From NCBI GenBank assembly GCA_026874595.1, contig CM049320.1:29746714-29810713 (forward strand): a stretch of 64,000 nucleotides of DNA, read 5' to 3'. This DNA comes from Sipunculus nudus. Taxonomy: Eukaryota; Annelida; Sipuncula; Golfingiida; Sipunculidae. The translations under genes and the position numbers were made by a program. Every line of letters starts with the position of its first letter. The stretch's first letter is position 1. Positions 58,332 through 64,000 of the stretch are shown piece by piece. The notes under the pieces are model-generated. The model did not search any database, had not been told where the DNA came from, and saw only the letters and a list, made by a program, of their open reading frames with translations.

Positions 58332-61300
58332 TTAAGCTGCGTTTTCTCCCTCTGTGGTTCCCGCCACTTCTTGCTCACTTCCGGTCTGTAGTCTGCTCTC
58401 ATCAGGTGGAATCTCAACAATAACGGGAGCAGGAGACGCTTTTGTGTTGTTTTGCTGCTCGGTGTTTTCCGCGGGCTCGACCGGCCGGAACCGAGTTTCC
58501 GTCGGACTGGCACGAGGTTGGTTATAACTCTGCGGTGGCGGCTCCAAGTGCTGGGGCGTCGAGGCTGGCTGAGGTGTCGGCGACCGTGACAAATTGAGAG
58601 TACTATCTCGCGGAGACCCTATGGATGAAACAAAAAAAAAAGAAGTTCTTTAGGAATTTTATATTATCTTATGGTTGTCCACTGAGGTACCAGGACGTCA
58701 ATACGGGGTGTGTGTGTATATATATATATCCCCCACATTTTAGCGCGGGGAGGGGGGGGGGATGAAATGTCATCATCCCCCCTGATATTCAGAAATAACA
58801 TCTAAATATTGGAAATGTAATATATTTATAATTAAAATTAAAGACTTTGGTTGCATCTCTGAGTTAACTTTGAAATATTGTACATCTAAACAGAATCAAA
58901 ATATACTGAAAACATGCCTTATTTTTTTATTTCTTATACCAAATTGTAATGCATTTGAATCAGTCACACAGAAAATAAAAGACAATATATATAAACATAT
59001 ATATATATGTGTGTGTGTGTGTGTATGGTTCTACAAATGTTGTCACAACTTTATTATCCTCCAATGCACGCCTGCGAGTCATTCCCCCCACCCTTGAAGA
59101 TAAATTGACACCACCAAGAGAGACGGAAGATTATTAAGACAATGTATCATCAAAAGATAATGGCCAGCGAGGTAAATCGACTGAGACATATCTGATAAAA
59201 GCAACCTAATTTTTTTTCCAGATATATCTCGAATATTCAAAATTACATCTCTCACTTGGTTAAAAACTTGGTCTGGCATGACCGTTGTAGATCATAGCTT
59301 GTATAAACCAATCATTTTCAAGTTAAATTTTACTGAAGATCATATCTCCCATTGTATAAAAAATACCCTTTGTTTGGCAGAGATTTCTATAACATTTTTA
59401 GGTATAAACATTTTTTTATACATTTTCCTTTTTTTCCTGAGTTTTCTCTAATTAAAATCTAGGTTTATCAATTTATTTTACTGAACAATCAAAAGAGCGT
59501 AAATTGTCAGATTCTAAAATTAACCTTGCCTTGAAGGATAACATTTTTTTACTTCCGCCAGTAGGATATGCGGTCATCCCCGTTTGTGCGTGTGTTTGTG
59601 TTTATTCACAACAAAACGCACGCAGTCATGAACGGAAATTTGTGGGGCATTTTGGAATGGGCCACTACAGAATTGGTTAGATTTTGGTGTAGATCCGACA
59701 TATGGTCCGGAATCAGAAACGTCATTAATGAATATTTCCACTTATGCCCAAATGAACCTGGAAATATGGGACGAATAAATGACTGCAAACACGCTTTTAG
59801 GAGCATCCCAAAAAATACCCCCCCCCCCCCCACACACACACACGCACACTACACATAAACACATATGGCGGAGGCTTTCATTCCTTAGAATGCAGATTTT
59901 AGTTTTCTACTTTTTCTACTGGACTGATTACAAATACGATCTCATGTAGTGTTAATCGCCGTCACAAGATGTCTCTTTCGTGGTGGACATCCTGTGATAA
60001 AAGTACAGTGATGCTACAACATGATGTCGTTACCTGAGAGTCTGTTTAGCTCCATCTGCTCTTGGATCAGTAACTGTGACGACCTCATCACGCGTCTCTG
60101 AGCCTGCTCGTGGATGATACGAGAATCCCCATGGTGGTCCTGAAACAGTACAAGCATGGTCATGTTCTTAAAGGGGCCTATTCACATACCAGGTTTGTTA
60201 AATGTGCACACAATATTTTTTTCCCTTAGAATACTTTTTTAAATGACTTTACCTCTAAATATAGTGGTGTCTGACAACAACTCGTTAAAAAACTGTTTTC
60301 TAACTCCTGTACAAAACCTGAAAAAAGTGTGTAGCAGGCACGATCCGTGGTGCAGAATATGAAAATGGCGCGCACGCCACCTGGTGGCCGTACCGCCCGA
60401 CGTCACAAATCAAGAATTTTCCTCCTTCCAAAAGTTGATTCTTCTGTGTTTCATCTTTCATGTTACTTCTTACAGGTAAAATAGAGATAACAGGTCCGTG
60501 TGCCTGGATGTATTCAGCCCAAATGAACTAACAGCGTCACATAATGCACAGTATCAAAAGTGTTTGTGAACCTTTGAATTTGTAGGAAAATAAGAAATTT
60601 CAGCGACTTCTTCTTGAAATGATCATTCAGGTAATGGGTTCAGGATTAAAAAGGAGGTACTTTACAATCATCTAATTTAAAAAAAGCACGTACAGACCCC
60701 TGGAGGTGTTTAATTTTCAATAATACCAGCTCAGAGATAATAACTAAGAGGCTTTGAAATTGGGAGAGTTACTTCTGGGATGTATACGTTTGATAATAGA
60801 TTATGTATCCCACGTGTTATCCGGCGCAGACCAAACCGGGGTTAAATACACTTTCATGACACTGATACCTCACAACCTACTCTTCTCACGCTCCGGTTAT
60901 ACACTGCAGTTGTTCCAGACGTTCTTGGTTCAACCGATGCTTAATATAGCAAGACTTTGGGTTTCATCACCAGGGCCCTCACAGAGTAAACAATTGTATT
61001 CAGGCCAATATGGCATCGTGGCACCGCATTGTGCATCCAGCTGCAAGTTTCTAGTCCGCAAAACCCCGCTCTCGGTTGTCTGATTCTTTGCCATGTACCG
61101 AAACCCAGGAAAACTTGAAAAAAAGCAGCGGTTAGGAGACCTGGAATCATTTCATTGTAAAACGGTTGTGTGAGGATCGTTCTTACAGCCCCTCACCTCA
61201 ACACCTCTTAAGACGTAATCACCTTTGTCATATACCATGGAGATATAAGGTAAAATTATTACAGGACTATCATGACAGCTTCCTTTCATAGCATTTTTTT

Positions 61301-62262
61301 TGCGTATACTCGGAGATGTATCAGGGATAACCATAGCGCAAGAGGCAGGCGCCGGTAGCTAGATCAAATAGCTTTTTCACCTATGTTTCTGATCAAGATC
61401 GCAAGCAACATTAGACGCGATCAGCGATCCCAGTGCTAACTCCATCTAATTCGATCTCCATGCTCCAACTAGGCCATGGCATGTCATATACCAGAATGCT
61501 TTGCAGTCAAACCATTCCCCCAGCGTAATGTAAAACTTCAAGAGAAAGTCACGTACGGTTCTAAATCTCCCGTTTCTCATATACGAACCCAGTGTACCGA
61601 CTAATTATTCAAACACCCTACCCACTTAACCACCGTGACTGGTCTCAATGTGATTCACTTTCGTCCATCATAATATAGGAATAGCTAGGTTATTGCCTCC
61701 GCAGGATTGGTATGTGTTCATCTTGGGTATGTTTATGTACGTGTGTGCTTATTCACAACATAACTCACGCTAACATGAACGGAAATTTTCAGGGCATTTT
61801 GAAAATGTGCTAATGAAGCATTGAATACATTTTGGTGTAGATCTGGAACTTGCTCCGGATTCAGGAACATAATCAAGGAATATTCCAAATGTACACCCAC
61901 TTACGCACGAATTAATCTGGTAAAATAAATACGATTAAGGGAAAGTAAACACGGTTTTGGGAGCATCCAACTAAAGCGACCCCCACATGGCGGAGGCTTG
62001 CACTTCTTAAAATGCAGATTTCTAGTTTTCTTTCTGAACCAAAGTGTTGCAGAAAAAAAAATAATCTTGGGTTTAACTGAGGTTACTATGGCATTTTCTA
62101 ATTCTAAAGCATACTTGCCTCGACATTAACCATTGCTTGTAATCTTTGACTTCTTCCACCGCAACAAGAACACGTGACCATACAGCCTAATGTTGACGTC
62201 AGCGTGGCGACGATCAGTTCAATATACGCAAGTCCCGTAAGAATCGCTAGGGCCGGCTCAGC
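58332..62262 (-). CDS. Gene D: membrane protein, 3' part only (last 178 aa)
   Basis: Three exons are visible: 62119-62262, 60034-60139 and 58332-58618, reading frame kept, stop at 58332. The 5' exons lie outside the window. The first visible exon encodes a membrane helix (LAILTGLAYIELIVATLTST) followed by GCMVTCSCCGG, cysteines that could be palmitoylated. Next comes an Arg/Gln/Glu-rich amphipathic stretch (EQAQRRVMRSSQLLIQEQ). The last exon is a Pro/Ser/Thr-rich tail with EPPPQSYNQP. The layout resembles the final helix and cytosolic tail of four-helix proteins such as MS4A or FAM189/ENTREP types, but this is a guess from composition. The first visible intron has a GC donor (GAG/gcaagt). Confidence 0.7.
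59565..59910 (+). repeat. R2 family element, copy e
   Basis: Starts near CGGTCATCCCCGTTTGTG and ends near TGGCGGAGGCTTTCATTCC and GAATGCAGATTTTAG. It shares CAGTCATGAACGGAAAT and GGAGCATCCC with other copies and contains a poly-C/CA run near 59818-59848. Gene D intron. Confidence 0.65.
61695..62030 (+). repeat. R2 family element, copy f
   Basis: Starts TTGCCTCCGCAGG and ends ATGGCGGAGGCTTGCA then AATGCAGATTTCTAG. Its ends GCCTCCGC and GCGGAGGC are inverted repeats, the clearest sign that the family is MITE-like. Gene D intron. Confidence 0.68.
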
Positions 62263-62428
62263 CTACAAAATGAATCGAGATGAGCGAAAAAAACCATATG
62301 TATGGACACATATGAACACGAAATCACTAGCTGAAACAGCTGAAATGACCCGAATAGGGTTAAATATCTGGTGGTTAAAAGGGTTTTAAATGACAAAATT
62401 ACAATCGTGTGGGTGACGTGTATGTGTA

Positions 62429-62474
<46 letters not shown>

Positions 62475-63103
62475 TCAGACAGACAGACAGACAGACAGAA
62501 AAAAAATTATGATTGAAGTACCATTCTTCGTTTAAAAGTTGATGTTGCGAAACTGAAAAAGATTCGACTTTTGAGGTCAGCTGGTGCAAGAAAGCATGTG
62601 CTAGGGTGTCTGGAGCTCTCCAAAAATCTATAACTTAAACTACATTCCAGGCAAGTAATCATAATAATAATTGTATCCTCTTATGAATCATGTTATTATT
62701 GTATAGTTGGTAAAGTTTTAATTTGGAAAAAATTCAAAACTTTTGAAATATTTGGATTCATAAAATTACAAAAGAGTACTGTTCTCAAACATAATAGCCC
62801 CACCATTTTGGCTCCAAAATGCACCTGTTCTAGGTACGAGTGCACTCTCTTTGGCAATCTGGTTCTATTCATTTGTGTTCAGTGCAAGTGCACTCCCTTT
62901 AGTCACTTTATTATTAGTGAGGCCCTCCAATATCACCAGGGCAAGACACCAGCTGACCCATCAGGTTTGTTATTTTTTTTGTGTTATTTGCTTGTCTAGA
63001 ATATTGTGACGTATTTATATATAATGTAATACGTATCAGCTTATTTGGGCCTGCTTAATCACTTTGTAATGAAAAAATTAAATGTTTCTGAGTACATATT
63101 GGT
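62263..63103. other. Gene D intron sequence and LINE 5' flank
   Basis: Contains a GA/ACAG microsatellite (62433-62499) and AT-rich sequence. The right part, with GCACCTGTTC and GTGCACTC, may be LINE 5' UTR. No exon of gene D was found here. Confidence 0.4.
62433..62499. repeat. GA/ACAG compound microsatellite
   Basis: A GA run followed by ACAG tetranucleotides. Confidence 0.95.
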
Positions 63104-64000
63104 ATGTCAGACTTTGATGATAAGAAGTGTCTAAGATCAAATCTATCAAGCAGCTCCTCAGACTCTTCTATATTGTCTATTAAGAAAACAAAATATTTTC
63201 AGTCAGAGTTATCAAGTACTTGTGAGGCAAAATCTGCAACCATGTCAGGCAAAGGAGTCAGTGAAAAGAAACTTTGAAATGTTGGACAAACTGAAAAATG
63301 ACTTGAAAAAAGAATTTAAAACTCAGTTAGATGCTTATGTAGAAAAAATGGAAGGACGGGTTTTCGAACTGGAAAAACAAAATGAGTCCCTTTCAGCAAA
63401 AGGGTCACAATTAGAGCAAGACTATGCAAATTTAAAAATGGAATGTGTACAAACAAATAGGAAAGCTCAAGAGGCAAGAAAACATGCCATCTGTAATGAG
63501 CAGTACTCCCGAAAATCAAACTTAAAGATTATTGGATTGCCTGAACATGATGCAGAAAATTGTATAACCAATGTACATAAACTAATAACAGAAAAACTGA
63601 AAGTAGATGTGCCAGTTCACACAATTGATGCTGCCCCCAGAGTTGGCAAGAAAAAATCAGGTAATCCAAGATCTATGATTTTTCGGTTCCAAAGCCGAGA
63701 TGATAGAATGGCAGTTATTAAAGAGAGAAAGGCGCTGAAAAACACAGGTATCATTATTGTTGATGACCTTTGTAAAGAAATGCTAGAGGTATTCAACAGG
63801 GTTAAGAAAGATGAGAGGGTTAAAGCAGTACGGTCTTGGGATGGAAAGATTTTTGCTCAGAATAAGGAAGATTTAGATAACATTGTACAAGTGAACTATG
63901 GAGATGATCTTGGCAACCTGTTCTTAAATCATTAATCAGACTAGAAATATAATCAGTGACAATGTATTATGAATATAGATTGGTATCAGTTTATAGTTTG
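63104..64000 (+). mobile_element. LINE (non-LTR retrotransposon) 5' part, frameshifted ORF1
   Basis: An ATG at 63104 opens a 57-codon frame, rich in Ser and Lys, that stops at 63275-63277. A second frame overlapping it continues as an ORF1-type protein to 63935. This looks like one original ORF1 broken by a single frameshift around 63220-63275. ORF2 would begin to the right of the window. The element lies in antisense orientation to gene D, probably in its intron. Confidence 0.7.
63222..63935 (+). CDS. LINE ORF1 nucleic-acid-chaperone-like protein (N-terminally broken)
   Basis: 237 residues. The first half is a coiled coil with regular Leu and charged spacing (LDKLKNDLKKEFKTQL ... ELEKQNESLSAKGSQLEQD). 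Next comes EQYSRKSNLKIIGLPE, the hallmark entry to the RRM-like domain of L1-type ORF1 proteins (Transposase_22 family). Then PRSMIFRFQSRDDRMAVIKE and a C-terminal domain with IIVDDLCKEML. In the family, ORF1p trimerises through the coiled coil and coats the LINE RNA. The start at 63222 is only the first Met of this frame; the natural N-terminus probably lies in the frame starting at 63104. Codon use is A-rich, unlike the gene C and D exons. Confidence 0.8.
   Translation: MRQNLQPCQAKESVKRNFEMLDKLKNDLKKEFKTQLDAYVEKMEGRVFELEKQNESLSAKGSQLEQDYANLKMECVQTNRKAQEARKHAICNEQYSRKSNLKIIGLPEHDAENCITNVHKLITEKLKVDVPVHTIDAAPRVGKKKSGNPRSMIFRFQSRDDRMAVIKERKALKNTGIIIVDDLCKEMLEVFNRVKKDERVKAVRSWDGKIFAQNKEDLDNIVQVNYGDDLGNLFLNH

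Noticed and set aside
60754-61083. 109-residue plus-strand frame in a gene D intron
   Set aside because: No domain, signal or splice context; likely chance.

Overview
The window is nuclear DNA from an animal: intron-rich genes, GT-AG splice sites, long AT, GA and poly-G microsatellites, and many dispersed non-autonomous transposons. No ribosome binding sites or operons are seen. The repeat types (TGACCTTGACC arrays, GGACGGACGGAC tails, small MITEs) resemble those I associate with marine molluscs, probably a bivalve. That is an inference, not a measurement.

All four multi-exon genes lie on the minus strand. From high to low coordinate they are: gene D (58.3-62.3 kb, 3' part of a membrane protein); gene C (42.9-53.5 kb, complete 548-residue immunoglobulin-superfamily transmembrane protein); gene B (30.3-38.7 kb, complete 197-residue protein that is essentially one eIF4G-type W2 domain); and gene A (4.6-25.9 kb coding, 5' exon near 28.2 kb, about 1,037 residues in 25 coding exons). 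A LINE ORF1 with a frameshift lies on the plus strand at the right edge.

Gene A is the most unusual object. Its C-terminal two thirds have the eIF4G order MIF4G - MA3 - W2. The N-terminus, where eIF4G normally binds eIF4E and poly(A)-binding protein, is replaced by four vigilin-like KH domains, two with an intact GxxG loop and two degenerate. Every consecutive exon join keeps phase. Gene B, 2 kb upstream on the same strand, repeats only the last four exons of gene A with the same intron phases, behind a new short acidic leader. Gene B keeps an acidic C-terminal tail that gene A lacks. Together they look like a divergent, possibly split, translation-initiation or mRNA-binding system. A promoter-like cluster inside gene A at 16.7-16.8 kb leaves open that the KH and eIF4G halves are also expressed separately.

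Introns and intergenic DNA are filled with at least seven repeat families: R1, six copies with a palindromic head and hairpin tail, some carrying nuclear-receptor-type DR1 arrays; R2, a MITE-like family of about 330 bp; R3, a MITE of about 340 bp with long terminal inverted repeats; a tRNA-derived SINE with a 10-bp target duplication; two hAT-like foldback elements; an inverted repeat pair in gene C introns; and several minisatellites. Exons were located by hand from splice signals and frame, so very small exons may be missing.
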